From Pyrocephalus nanus (taxonomy: Eukaryota; Chordata; Aves; Passeriformes; Tyrannidae): DNA of 64,000 nucleotides. Shown piece after piece: positions 24,858 to 36,350 of the stretch; position 1 is the first letter of the stretch; each line of letters starts with the position of its first letter. The notes beneath the pieces are model-generated. The model made no database searches. It was not told where the DNA came from and saw only the letters and a list, made by a program, of their open reading frames with translations. The stretch covers positions 22,280,001-22,344,000 of the forward strand of contig CM076267.1 in assembly GCA_038380795.1 (NCBI GenBank), in the 5' to 3' direction. Made by a program: the position numbers and the translations under genes.

Positions 24858-27264
24858 TGCAGTTGTCAAATACGTGTTCATTTTAGTTATGCATAGGTAG
24901 GTTTGCAGTGGCATCAAGTGTGCAATTAGCCTATTCCCAGGTGAACGTTCTCTGCAGATATGTCACTGGAGAGATCCCTTTCACATCTTTGCCTATTTGA
25001 GGATGGCAATAAACCAGTTGTCGTAGCCTATTCATCTCAAACTGATTTCTCAAACTAAGTTGTGACATCTTTCTACAGGATAGCACTAGTAGTTCTGAAA
25101 TACTCACTGCGAAAAGCTACTGAGGAAGGGCCACAGTCTGCTGTGATGTTTTATCTGGGAGAGGGGCATAGCCACAGTAGCAGCTCATAAGCTAAGACAC
25201 TGACAAATTATGGTACTTTAAGAGGACCTGCCCGTAAGTCATGCAGAGAAGTAGGCAGCTAAAGCCACTCCACCAATGCTTGCTTGAGAAACATCTCTAT
25301 TCCTCTGCAAACACAGGTCTAAATGATGCCAACTCCAGCTCCTAGGTAGTCTTTGGCTCAAGCTGGTGGAGCCCCAGTAGAGCACAGCCAGTTTAACCTA
25401 GCAGAGCCTTTTCTTTCACCTTAGTATGTGAAGAGTATCATATATCAAGCAGAGACAAAAAAAAATCAAAGTGTTTTATTTTTCTCTGCCTGGCTGTTTC
25501 TCCCAGAACCATCATACTGATAGCTATTATGTCACTATAATGGACTCTTCTACCCACTCGTTCATGAAGCAATATGCAAGCATGTCAGAAAACTCTTTTT
25601 AAATGTTTTAAATGGTGTAGAACAAACATGCTCTGAGAGAAAAGCCCTCACGCAGAGCAGGACATACCAGTGGTTCTCTGTTTCCCCTATGTGCTGTTGA
25701 GTATACCACCAAAAACAACCAAAAGACCCTTGCCATTCTAGCTGACCATTAATACGCTGCTTCTCTATGCCCCACATCTCTGATCCCCTCCTGAAGGCCA
25801 GGCCATGGGGCGCTGTGGTGTGAATGGACAACTGAGGCTGGAGGACAGGGGTCTGAGCTCCCTCGCTGCCCCAGTGACAAGGGTGCCACCCTCCCTCCCC
25901 TCCCTTCCTCACTGGGTGCTCACATGCCAGCTGCCTCTGCTCCTGGTGTTTGTCACCACGGGACAGACCGCAGGGCGCTCCCAAGGCTTTACAACCAGTG
26001 AAAATCGGCACCAGCTTCGTAATTCTGGCACAACATGTCTTGGCTTTGAAGTCTGGTTACTGGTTTTTACAGTTCTATTTTTAAAATGTATTAAAGATGT
26101 TTAAAAGTGGCAGGGACTTCCAATAAAAGCCCTGTTGTCCAGAATCAGGATGCTGGTCCCAATTTAAACTGGCTGTTAAACAATAGTATATCCAAATAAA
26201 AGTGGCCTGATTTACAAAATACCCCAGACTGATTGAACATTTATTATCCAATTTTTCTCTTTTCAGGTCTTCAGAGGTTATTCTCTCTATCTTTTTTTCT
26301 TTTAAATCTGCAAAGCTTTCCACAACCACTGTATGGAAAATGGATTCACTTACCGTATTTTAAAAATAACTGTTAATGGCAAATACTAAAGTAAAATAAA
26401 GCTAAGAAGCTAATAAAAATTTACATTTCTTTTGGCTCTATGAGTAGTTTAAACAGCTTACATCATGGTCAGAGCTCCATCTTCTGAAACACACCCAGGA
26501 AATACTGCAACCAGCTTCTGTTTTTATCATCAGGCATTTCTATTTTCCCAATATAAAATCATATTTAATATTTTATTTCTGCAGCACACTGGATTTTCCA
26601 CTTGGAGAAGTGAAAGAAGATAAACAGGACAATTCCTGAAGGAGTGCATCACTCCAAGGAGGAGCCTAAAGGAGTCAGGACAGCCTAATATCCTGAGTCC
26701 TCCTGGAGTTCAAAGACTTTGTGACTGACCTCCTGTTTCTGTGGAGATCCAGGGTGAATCATTTCACATCTCCATCTGTCTCATCTGTTGAAGCTGAGCT
26801 CCTCAGAACAGGGGTTTTTTTTTGCTTTGTATACTTATGCAGGGTAACTCTGTAACTTATGAACTTACGGTGATAATATTATGAGCTAATACCAGCCAGG
26901 CACAACACGAGTAAAAGAATTCTAACACAATTTAATGTACAAATGGACTGAATTTGATGATCTAGGAGAATTCAGCCTCAGTATAAAACTTCTGTGTAGA
27001 TTTTCATCACTAAATTTTGTATTTCAGTGGTCTGTATTCATATCTTCTAGTCCTGTTCTAGAAACACATAACCAAAATAGGCTTCCTCCCCTATTAAATT
27101 CCCCCATGTCATATAATTCCACCAAAACCCTTCACATTAATATCCAGAAATCTACAATATTTTCTAATACCTTTGACAGGTACATGTAATAAAAACCTAG
27201 TGCAAGTCTGATACATAAATAACCCACTTGAACCTTCCCTTCTGTCAATACCTTTCCTATAAAT
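24858..27264. other. Unique non-coding DNA with a GC-rich patch
   Basis: No gene is recognised. The patch at about 25790-26030 is GC-rich with about seven CpGs and carries the longest frame of the window (149 codons, minus strand, 25562-26011) facing a 99-codon plus-strand frame. Neither has a recognisable domain or signal peptide. A strong donor-like CGGTAAGTG is present on the minus strand at about 26348-26356, without an identifiable exon. Confidence 0.5.
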
Positions 27265-27345
27265 GCAAAATCTCTATTTCCCATTCCACAAACTGGAAAA
27301 TTGGGCCAAAGGACAAATAAAGTAACCTGCTCAAGGTGATGCTGA
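27260..27345 (+). repeat. Possible MIR-like ancient SINE core
   Basis: CCCATTCCACAAACTGGAAAA (27280-27300) followed by AAAGTAACCTGCTCAAGGTGAT (27319-27340) parallels the MIR SINE core region ('cccattttacagatgaggaaac...gttaagtgacttgcccaaggtcac'). MIR-type copies occur in bird genomes as very old relics. The match is short and only a library search can confirm it. Confidence 0.4.
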
Positions 27346-29522
27346 CTTCACTTGTGCATCATCTGCAATAGATGACACCCCTTGTCAGATAAATTGCACT
27401 GTAATAGCTAAGTAGTTAGGCCCTCAAGATTCATGGTTAGCAAGTATTTCTAAAATTCTGATTAAACATTTTGTTTCCTACTGATTTTAAATTGGATGTG
27501 TCACTTTGTAAATGACAGATGGCTACTATATAGTTAGTGATCAGGTTTTTAGTTTAGAACAGCAAATACACAAATACATTGGCACCAAGTCTCAGGTAAT
27601 TCTTTCTACTGAACTCTTGCCAAAAGTTATGTATTTGTGTCATGCTTCTAGAAATACAAAAATCCGTAAGCAGGTTTGGTTGCCCTTAGAAAAATCTAGC
27701 ACACTGAAAACATAGCATTAAATAGTTTTTCAAATAAAAAACTAAGCAGCAAGGAAATAAAGGCAAATCCTAGCTTACCAAAGTGAAAAAAAATAAATAA
27801 TAATAAAAAAAAAACCAACAAAAACAACCAAAGCCCTAAAACAACAAACAAAAAACTCAAACACAAAAACTCCAATCACTCCCATCACAAAACCATGACA
27901 CTGAAAAATGCAGCATAGACATATGTATACACGTAGAGATGAATACATGGAAGTATGATGTATATTTAACAGCATTATAAACTACATCTAATATATTCAT
28001 ATAATTTTCATTTGTTTCCTGTTAACTGTTAAGGCTGCTTTCAAAAACAATGGGGTTTGACCTTCACACCGAGTACTTTCACTCAGACATTCAATTCTAC
28101 TCATTGGTCTCACCAGCTCAAACAATTGGAACCTATGTTAAATAAATATTCAAGAACTCCAGACCACATGGAGGAATGAAAAAAATCATTTGTGTATCTC
28201 AGACCAGAACTTTTTTTGAAATTTCTTAAAAGATGTCAGCAAAAAAAGTCCCAGTGTTGTCAGTTCACAGTGAAGTCCAAAAGCTCCCCAGAGATCTACG
28301 TATTTCATTAAGCCAGCCCATGCAACACCTCTGCCTGTGCACAGCACACTGGGGTGGACATGACTGGTCACACTCACACTGGTTCTGCCTTGGCTTCTCC
28401 AACGAAAGCAGAGCCCCCTCCTATTTACAGGCACAAGTTCTTCTACATACCTGAAGAAAAGACTGAAATTATGCCTCTGTATTCAAACCAAAGCGCTTCC
28501 ACCAGTAGTAAGGATTAGGCTGCTCTACCCCTTGGTGTCTTAGTATCAAAATGTAGCAGGGATCCTGATGAAATCTGCTATGAAGTCCCCAATTGTCATG
28601 CAGTAGGTCACAGTTAATAATGTTAGAAGAAAAAAGTGAGAAAATAGAAAAAGGGAAAGAGTGGGAGGTTAAATTGCTACTTCTCTGAGCAAGCTTTCAG
28701 GCACGCCTTCTCAATCTAACACCATATACTAAACAGGAAAAATAAAACATCCTATTCACTGAGAAACAAGGAAGTGACACTGTTAATGTAAGTCCACCAA
28801 ATAATAGTATCTGTAAAGCAAGGATACTCTAGTTTCTAGGAGTCACCCTAGGCTCCAGTATTGTTCTTCCTCATCATCTGTTAGGAAATCCCATTGCACA
28901 GCATGGCATGCTGTATCATCACACTGATTTGGAAGAGCCCAAGCCAGGTAAGGACATGGCTGGATGCAAACTTATGTATACTGTTTGCACCCACTGTATT
29001 GCAAAGTATTGAAGCCGAGCCATGCAGAGGGGGTACCTTAACAATCTTCAGTGACAAAATGTTGTCACTTTAAATTTGATGTGATTTTTTTTTTTTGGTG
29101 ATTGCTCCTTGATTTTTCAAGTCCCGAATACTAGTTCTACGCACAAATACAAATTTGTGCCAACCAGACACATGTTGTGTTAGTTCTTTGGTATTCTGAA
29201 TAACGAAAGTAGTTACATTACAGTAAAAAATACTTCACAAACATTTCTGCTTAAAGGCAATAATTGGACAACCAGTGGCAATGGTTGAAAATTACTCCAG
29301 TCTTGACTATTCACTTACTGGCAATCAAACCATTGCAGGTTTTAGCAGCTTTTTCCTGTAAACTCGTCATTCTCCAGTCAGTGACCATAACTGGCCATTC
29401 TTCTTCTTGGCCATTACCATCCAAGTTGCATTTAAACCTGATCTGATTAATCTTGGCTTCTAAACTTCTGTTCCCCAGAAAATGTAGTCATAAGCAGAGG
29501 AGACATAAAATTGAGTCTTATC
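27346..29522. other. Unique non-coding DNA with an A/C-rich tract
   Basis: No gene is recognised. The most obvious structure is the nearly G-free tract at 27786-27896, listed separately. A donor-like CAGGTATGT occurs on the minus strand at about 28446-28454, with no supporting acceptor or conserved frame. Confidence 0.55.
27786..27896 (+). repeat. Nearly G-free A/C-rich tract
   Basis: Across 111 bases the plus strand holds a single G (27833). It starts as A-runs broken by T (AAATAAATAATAATAAA) and grades into CCAACAAAAACAACC-type and CTCAAACACAAAAACTCC-type sequence. It is a strand-asymmetric, low-complexity region rather than a tandem repeat. Confidence 0.9.
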
Positions 29523-29577
29523 TCCATTAGACTAGATTCAGTTCACAGACTGAATCTACATAAAGTAATCTAATGGA
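29523..29577. repeat. Two-tier inverted repeat (compound hairpin)
   Basis: Inner arms are TAGATTCAGT (29533-29542) and ACTGAATCTA (29549-29558), 10 bp perfect around a 6-base loop. Outer arms are TCCATTAG (29523-29530) and CTAATGGA (29570-29577), 8 bp perfect. The two tiers are separated by 2 bases on the left and 11 on the right. Either tier alone might be chance, but two nested tiers are much less likely to be. It could be the core of an old palindromic transposon, a hairpin RNA or a protein-binding palindrome; nothing in the sequence chooses among these. Confidence 0.9.
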
Positions 29578-32500
29578 AAGGAGGGGTGACTACCTTAAAA
29601 TATCTGGAACAAAAGAGGGGGGGAAAAAAGACACAAAACTGAAACAAAGAAACAAAACACAACAGGAAACCTTACTGCAGGGTCACTTTGATATTGGGGA
29701 AACAATTATACAGTTTTTTAATGATTGTTTTGAAGAATTAGTAGATAGTACAGCGTGGTTTAACTGTTGAATGGTGCTGTTTCTGCTTGAAAAGCCAGTC
29801 TAAACCATGTGGTTTCTAGCATGCACTAAATGTGGGTGCCAAAAGAAGGATCTGAAGGATAGTACTAGGGAGAGTGGGAATGAAGAAGCAGCTGCCTACA
29901 AATTAAGCTTCTAAGTTAAAAAAATCATTTATCATGTGATTAAATATTGTACTTTAATATGAAAAACAAGAAAAACAAAGAATAAAATTTTAAGAGCTTT
30001 ACAGAAAAAAGAATGTCTCTTTTTAATGCTACTCAGTAGCAGATACAGATCCTGCTATAACGAAGGATTACATGTTTGTAATACCTTCTGGAGTCTCACA
30101 ATTTCAGTCAATTGCTTAGCTATTACATAACACTGAACCATTTAATATTTACTTATTAGTCCTGTTTTGTCCAACATGTCTATGAATGACTTCACAATAC
30201 AGCATCACACTCAATTTCTCCATTACTTAACATTTGGAATAGGATATAGCTATTTCCATTAATACTGTATATTTTCAGTATTAAGAACATTAGATTGCAC
30301 ATCTTATTTTAACCTTACTGAGTGTCACACTTTCGTTATTTGTATCTTCTATGGGGTCTGCAGTAATCGCCCCTTGCTAATTTTTTCCTTACACACCAGA
30401 GTGAAACAGAGGCATGACTAGATTATTATACATCGAAAAGATAAGATTCTGACATAGAGTGGTTTTAGAGCTGTTGCATTTCTGCTTTTGAGAATCTGCT
30501 GCTGTGAACTGGCTTCAAGAACTCAATACCCACATACAATCTTCCTGGCCTGTATGGGCAATCATAGCACTTCATTGTCCAGTGCTATCATTACAATATT
30601 GTTATCATCTGAGCTTGAGTCTGACACTTTCTCTAAGACCTTTCAAATAACCCCTTTACTAGGCTTCAGTACCAAACCATTCAGGGCAAATCTCTGCTTT
30701 GTGCTTGTCAGCCTTAATAGACTGGATGTCACTTTTGCCTGTAAAAAGTGCCCGCTCTTCAGCTGTCAGTCAGTCCTTGCAGTGTCAGCGGAGAGCGTGG
30801 TTTGGAGCTGCTGGATTAGAGGGTAGTTACCATAGCTGTCAGATTACTGACAACCTGACACCCACATCCCCAACTTCCTTTGACTGTATTTGGTTTCCAT
30901 CTCGCTCCTTGGACCTTTCTTAAGGTGGATCCATCTGCTCAAGTTAAATAACACTGTAGCCAACTAGAAAAGTTTTGTTCTTGTCTCTGACTCTGCTTTC
31001 AGCCTGGTTTGCCTTTTGCAGCCCCACACTATCAAAGTGGGGCAGAACACTCTGGTAATTTATAAGGGGAAAAATAATTTTTCTCTGGTCTCTAAATTAA
31101 TGGCTTTTTTTTTTTTTTTTAATCATGCCTCTGTATCTGAAGGCATTTTAGTTGTTGATATCTACCTTCAATCAAAGGTGTTGGGGAGTTTATACATAGT
31201 CCTCCACATATTTTAAATGTACTCACTACCCTACTCTTTTAATGCATCTTTAGTTCTACTTCCAAAATGTTGCAGACTATGCAATTCTGTGAATAGTTTA
31301 CAATTACTGGAAGCGGTGTGCATTATACCAACACTTTATAGAACCTGCCTTGTGTTTCACATTCCAGAGTTGATACGTATGTTTCTCCTACTCGTAGAGA
31401 ATAAACTAGAGCTAAGCAGGAAAAAAAAAAACAAACCTCAAACAAAATCTTATGTTATTTAGGATCAGAAACAAACTCTGTGGCTGTGTCTTCACTTTTG
31501 AGGAACACAGTTGAAACCAAACTGCTTGAGCTTGTCCCCTTGCTGTTACACATCTGAAGGGATGTATCTTGGAGCTCCATTCTAACCATGGCTCAGCAAT
31601 CTAAATCACCTATATTCTGCCTGTAGTTGATCTCAGCCAACTAGACTGATCCAAAGACTGGTTTTACCCTCTCTGCTTGGATTGCAAAGAGAAGTACCTA
31701 TTCTGAATAAATGCCTTTGTACGCTTATGGAGAAGTGAAGGGCACTTTAATAAAAGCCATCCCTGTGATCAAAGACAGCACACATGGAAAGATGGCTAAA
31801 ATTTGTACTCATATCTCCCTTGCCTTTTTTAAAATTTAAATTTCTCTGAGGAAAAAAGAGTCCAACTCTGCAACAGTTTTTTTAAATTTAGTTATTTGTT
31901 TCAAGATAATTACAACCTGTCATATAAGACCAGTCACTATATTTTTATCTCATTATAAACAATTCTCATGGAAACAGTTCCACATATGGGAGGAAATGCA
32001 GCAGTCATCATTAGCACTAAATATTGTGAGGTAACCCGTATCTTAGCATACATAACATGGAGAGTATCTAGACTATAATAAACACTGTTCCTGCCATTTC
32101 GTACTAAATGTGGCTGTTGAACTAAAATCCAACATGTCACATATTTGTAATATGTTGGGTACTCAAGGAAATGTGTAAGGGCACAACACTTCCACCCCTA
32201 ACCCCCACAGAAACCTGAAGGATTGGCATGAAAAATTTGGAGAGATGGATTTCATTCTTCCCTATCCCACTGTTACTTCCAAATTGCCTTGCTCAATGCC
32301 CCACATACAGCAGGCTTGGACCTCCTAGCTGGCTCTGTGTAGTTTCATTTTCAATAGTCACCACGTGCATCGAACGGCATGGTCTCTCTGCTGCTTCCTG
32401 AGGGCACACTTATTCTTTGGCTTTTTTGTAGTTTCAGTACACTTGGGTGTATTGTCCCAAAAAATTAATGAAATACATCTTATCTTCATTAGCTGCTGAA

Positions 32501-35299
32501 TAAGCACATACCAAACAGCTTTTTCAGGAAAGATCAGAGAACTAGAACACAATATGAACTCTTAGGCCCAGATGAAACCTGCCTGATCCTTTGTCTTGAT
32601 TTTTAATTTGCAATTCTTTTATAAGGGTGCAAACACAAATAGATTCTTTTTTGTAAAATGCAAATCTAAAATGTAAGATGGCTTATACCTAATGAGCTTT
32701 ACAGAGATACTATCAGTTCCTCCATAAACAAGACTGCTTCAAATTTAGAACTAAATTTGAATTTTTGTTTTGATAGAAACCACATTATGATGCATAAACT
32801 TTGCCACCTTTTCACATTTCTTTTCTGTTTTTTTTCTTTCTTATTACATTTCATGCTTGTGCAGCTATTGCCTCGCAAGGCAGACAGATGTGATTATGGA
32901 TACTCCACACCTCATCTAACTGCTATTCAGAAAGGCAGCAGCAATGGTTTTCTGCCTGGACCACAAGGTGAATCATCCAGAGATCAGCACCTCCAGAAAC
33001 TCGTCAGTGCGACAACCTCAGTGTGAGGCAGCTGCTACAGTGCTGGAACAGACAGTGCAAACGTGCCCTGTGACAGTCATTTTCGGGGCTGGTATTGCTC
33101 TGTATGCAGGTACCATGGCAGCTACTAGAATACAGATAATTATCTACGTGGAACATAATGGCAGTCTATTTGTGTGGAGTGGAACTAATGGAAGTCAATA
33201 GGGTCAGAAGTTCAATATCTTACTAAGCTGTTTTCATTAACAGACTGATTTCTGGGTTGTTATCACTACCACTAATGAAAAGAGTTAAGAAAACAAATAC
33301 AAGGTTTGATTGGGTTTGTCACACTTGTTTTTCTGATTTGTATGAACTGCCCCCTCAAAACATGACTGACATGCTTTAATTTCCAAAGCTTGACATTGTT
33401 CCAGGTGCCTTTATACTATTTCTTAAGTTCCAGACACTTTACTCAGTTCTGTGATGGGGACCCTGCCATATTGCAAACTGACCCAATATCTAGGAAAAAC
33501 TTCAGGACTTGGTCCTTTGTTCTTATGGTAAAAGATACAGCACTGGCATTTCCCAGCCACATTTCTGGCACGTGACATTCCCTTGTGAAATCAGTTAAGG
33601 GGAAAGACAGCAAGTACTTCCAAATTAGTGACAAGGCTTCAAGAACATATACAGGTGGTTTTTTCTTGTTCTGATGTCTATCCCAAATGAGCCAACTTTT
33701 TAAAAATATATTTAAAATATTTCTACTAGAGACTCTCTCAAAACATAGCACTGTAATATATTTTTAAGTGAAAAGAGGGTCATAAAAATGCATTATTAAT
33801 CCATTTCAGCTGAACAACTGTCAGAAATGTCATACCTAAATCTATTTGCAGAATTTAATGCATAATATTTCCCCTTAGATAGTAAGGCACAATTCACAGT
33901 AGTGGGTAAATCCCTGTTTGAACAGATGGGCTGAAATGTTGGGACATCAAGCTGACTAATTTGGGTACCTCCCAAGTAACCTCCATAACCATGGGTGTGC
34001 TGATATTTTTCTCTCTCACTGCCAGGTACCAGCTACAGAGCAAAATCCAACAGCTCTCCCCCATCCACCATGCATGGCACCTGGACATTATTCACAGAAT
34101 TAACTAACTCAAGGGAAGTGCACTGCCAGCGACAACCACACCTTCCCCCATCAGATGCGAGGAGGTATCACACCCTTTGTATGACAAGTCTTCAAATGCA
34201 ACTTTAGACACATCCCTTCTCTGCTCGGGAACTTTCATGGAATTTTCGGCCACTCTGCAGCATGTACACTCTGTGTACTTGTGACACAGCTGGTGAAAAG
34301 TGCCAGAGTCACATACTGAATCCGTAATTCACTGGAGATTGATGCGTGAGCCTCTCCCCACTCAGCCCAGCAGGGCTGCCTCTACAGGGAGCCGTGCAAT
34401 GCAAAGAGGGAAGGGAGTTGATATCCATCACCTCTGTGAAGATGGCAGTGCCAGGCTCGCCCACAAGCACATATGGGAAGGGTTCTCACTCCATTTCTAG
34501 AAGTTTTCAACCAAATTCCTGACCATTATCTTCCTGTAAGGGTGGAAAGCTTTGAGGAGAGATCCCCAGCACCACAGTGAATGGGTCTGCTGCTGCCAGG
34601 TATGTGACGGCAAAAATCACTCCTTGGTTTCCCAGCAAGGCAAAGGAGAAGCCTAAGGGGAAATGATTCTTTTAAACCCCTGGAGGAGTGAGCAGTCAAA
34701 AAAAAATAGATCTGTGTTTGGTGATAGCAAGGTCCAGGCTTATATTCTAGAGTTAAAAAAAAAGTTCTTTTGTTAAGAATAATCTACTACACTCAGGAGT
34801 CAATTTTAAGCTGTGGTATCCTGGTTTACAACTCACTATTGCAACGCCTAGAGTATATTTTGTTTGCAGAACACTACTGGTGAGCATAACATTAACAGAC
34901 TGCTTTCTAAATTTCTTTTTCTCTTTTTTAGTATAGGTTTGTGAGCCTACAGAAGTGCAAAAAGTGCTTTAAACCTCCTAATTTGTTTTGTTTACTTCTG
35001 TAGCTTAAAAAACAGCCAATTGTTTTTAATTGGTTTAAAAAAAATTGCTTGAGGCAGAAACCTGGAAACCAATCTTCTGTCTGGAGTAAATTTTTACAGC
35101 TGCCTTTTAAACCTCTGAAAATAGGGTTTATAATGGAAGTGCTGACACAACCTTATCTACAATATATCAGTGTGAACTGTACCGCTATAATAAGCAGTTA
35201 TTATGTATGTGTAAAAATAATGAGAGCCAGTGTCTGAAGAGAGTTAATGTAAAATGCTAAGCAATTGTAGTTGGTTACACAGTATAGGTTAATATTCTT
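29578..35299. other. Unique AT-rich non-coding DNA
   Basis: No gene is recognised. Frames of up to 112 codons (30488-30826) lack domains and exon signals. T-runs occur at 31105-31120 (T16), and GC-richer patches at about 33000-33110 and 34330-34640. At 33170-33196, AATGGAAGTCAATAGGGTCAG faintly resembles the amniote 'aatggaagtcaatggg' repeat motif, too weakly to call. Confidence 0.55.
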
Positions 35300-36350
35300 T
35301 CATATAGCTACACTTTTTCCCCTTTTGTCCTCCAGAACTCCCAATGAAAATTCTGATACCTGACGGTAATGATAAGCAGCCATTCACACATCCTTTGTGT
35401 CAAGGCTAGAGCATTAATGCTTTCCTTCATATAACATTTTGCATAGCCTAAAGCATCTATTAAAATCCTTTGTAAAATTCATGAAACAAAAGTGGTGGGT
35501 TGAGTCTAGTGGGAGAGCGAGTAAGCTGCTTATTAGCAAAAAGTCAAAAACACAGGGCCAATTACAGATCTGAACAAGAAAGGCTACAGAACAGCATGGG
35601 GAGTAATTCTTTCTTCAGCCCAATGGGCTCAAGCGAGAGGCAACCTAGATAAAAATATAGCAAATATTCTAAGCAGTAATTAAACTAAAATGTTTGGAGT
35701 TAGAAACAGCTCTATAACAACTGAAGGATATGCTCAAGTAAAACAATTGTCTGGTCTCACATAGATGCTAAATTGGAAGGATTTAAGACTGCTCCCTAAA
35801 GGAATGACTAAGGGGTAGTCAAGAAGAGCTGCGAGCTCAGGAGATATGTAAAAAATCTGTTTGGTATTTCAGATGCTATAAATTAGATAAAAAATGAGTT
35901 TTTCTACTGAACAAGCAACATAAAACTGAATAAACCACAATAAGATTGCCCTTTTTCTGTTATAAACTTTACATTAAGCCTGTCATGTTCGATGACAGCC
36001 TAACAGACCTCATTCTTTACCCTTTGGAATTTGAGAGATTGGCAGATGTCATGATTTCCTTAACATAAAAGACCTTGCAGATAATGTTCACCACACATAC
36101 TTTTAGTTTCATAACTTCACTACCCTACTTCCAGAATCACTGGGTAAAATTTCCAAATAGAACTTGAGATTTTTCTCTGGTCAATAATTGTTTCTGACCC
36201 TGAGGAAAATCTTTTATTGACAAAGGAAAAATGTGACATGGGCAGCAATTTTTATGATTTGCTTTACTAGTCCAAACATGCCCTTACATTCATAATAATG
36301 AGCCGCTTTGCACAAAACAGCTCATTATTATGAACAGAGGGGTATAATAT
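35300..36350. promoter_or_regulatory. Candidate regulatory block with palindromic homeodomain/POU sites
   Basis: Three palindromic sites lie within about 0.9 kb. AGCATTAATGCT (35410-35421) is a perfect 12-bp palindrome containing the POU class III (BRN2-type) pattern CAT-TAAT on both strands. CTGTCATGTTCGATGACAG (35980-35998) is two inverted TGACAG TALE (MEIS/TGIF) cores around a 5-base spacer. The third is the 15-bp inverted repeat at 36289-36334, whose arms contain CATAATAAT, also of the CATN(n)TAAT type. No coding or clear repeat signature overlaps these sites, apart from a weak MIR-like similarity at about 35719-35795. Enhancer function is inferred only. Confidence 0.3.
36289..36334. repeat. 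Perfect 15-bp inverted repeat, 16-base loop
   Basis: TTCATAATAATGAGC (36289-36303) and GCTCATTATTATGAA (36320-36334) are exact reverse complements around CGCTTTGCACAAAACA. This is the longest perfect short-loop inverted repeat I found. At this base composition the chance expectation is about 0.003 per 64 kb for loops up to 20 bases. Candidate explanations are a paired homeodomain/POU site, a hairpin RNA, or terminal repeats of a tiny element; the first fits the neighbouring motifs best. Confidence 0.97.

Noticed and set aside
25562..26011. Longest frame, 149 codons on the minus strand
   Set aside because: No recognisable domain, overlaps a 99-codon opposite frame, and sits in a GC-rich stop-poor patch with no exon signals that fit.
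26340..26360. Strong minus-strand donor-like CGGTAAGTG
   Set aside because: No exon with an acceptor or conserved frame adjoins it; isolated donor matches are frequent.
35719..35795. Second possible MIR-like segment (CTCACATAGATGCTAAATTGG region)
   Set aside because: Similarity is limited to a few scattered words and is too weak to report as a feature without a library search.
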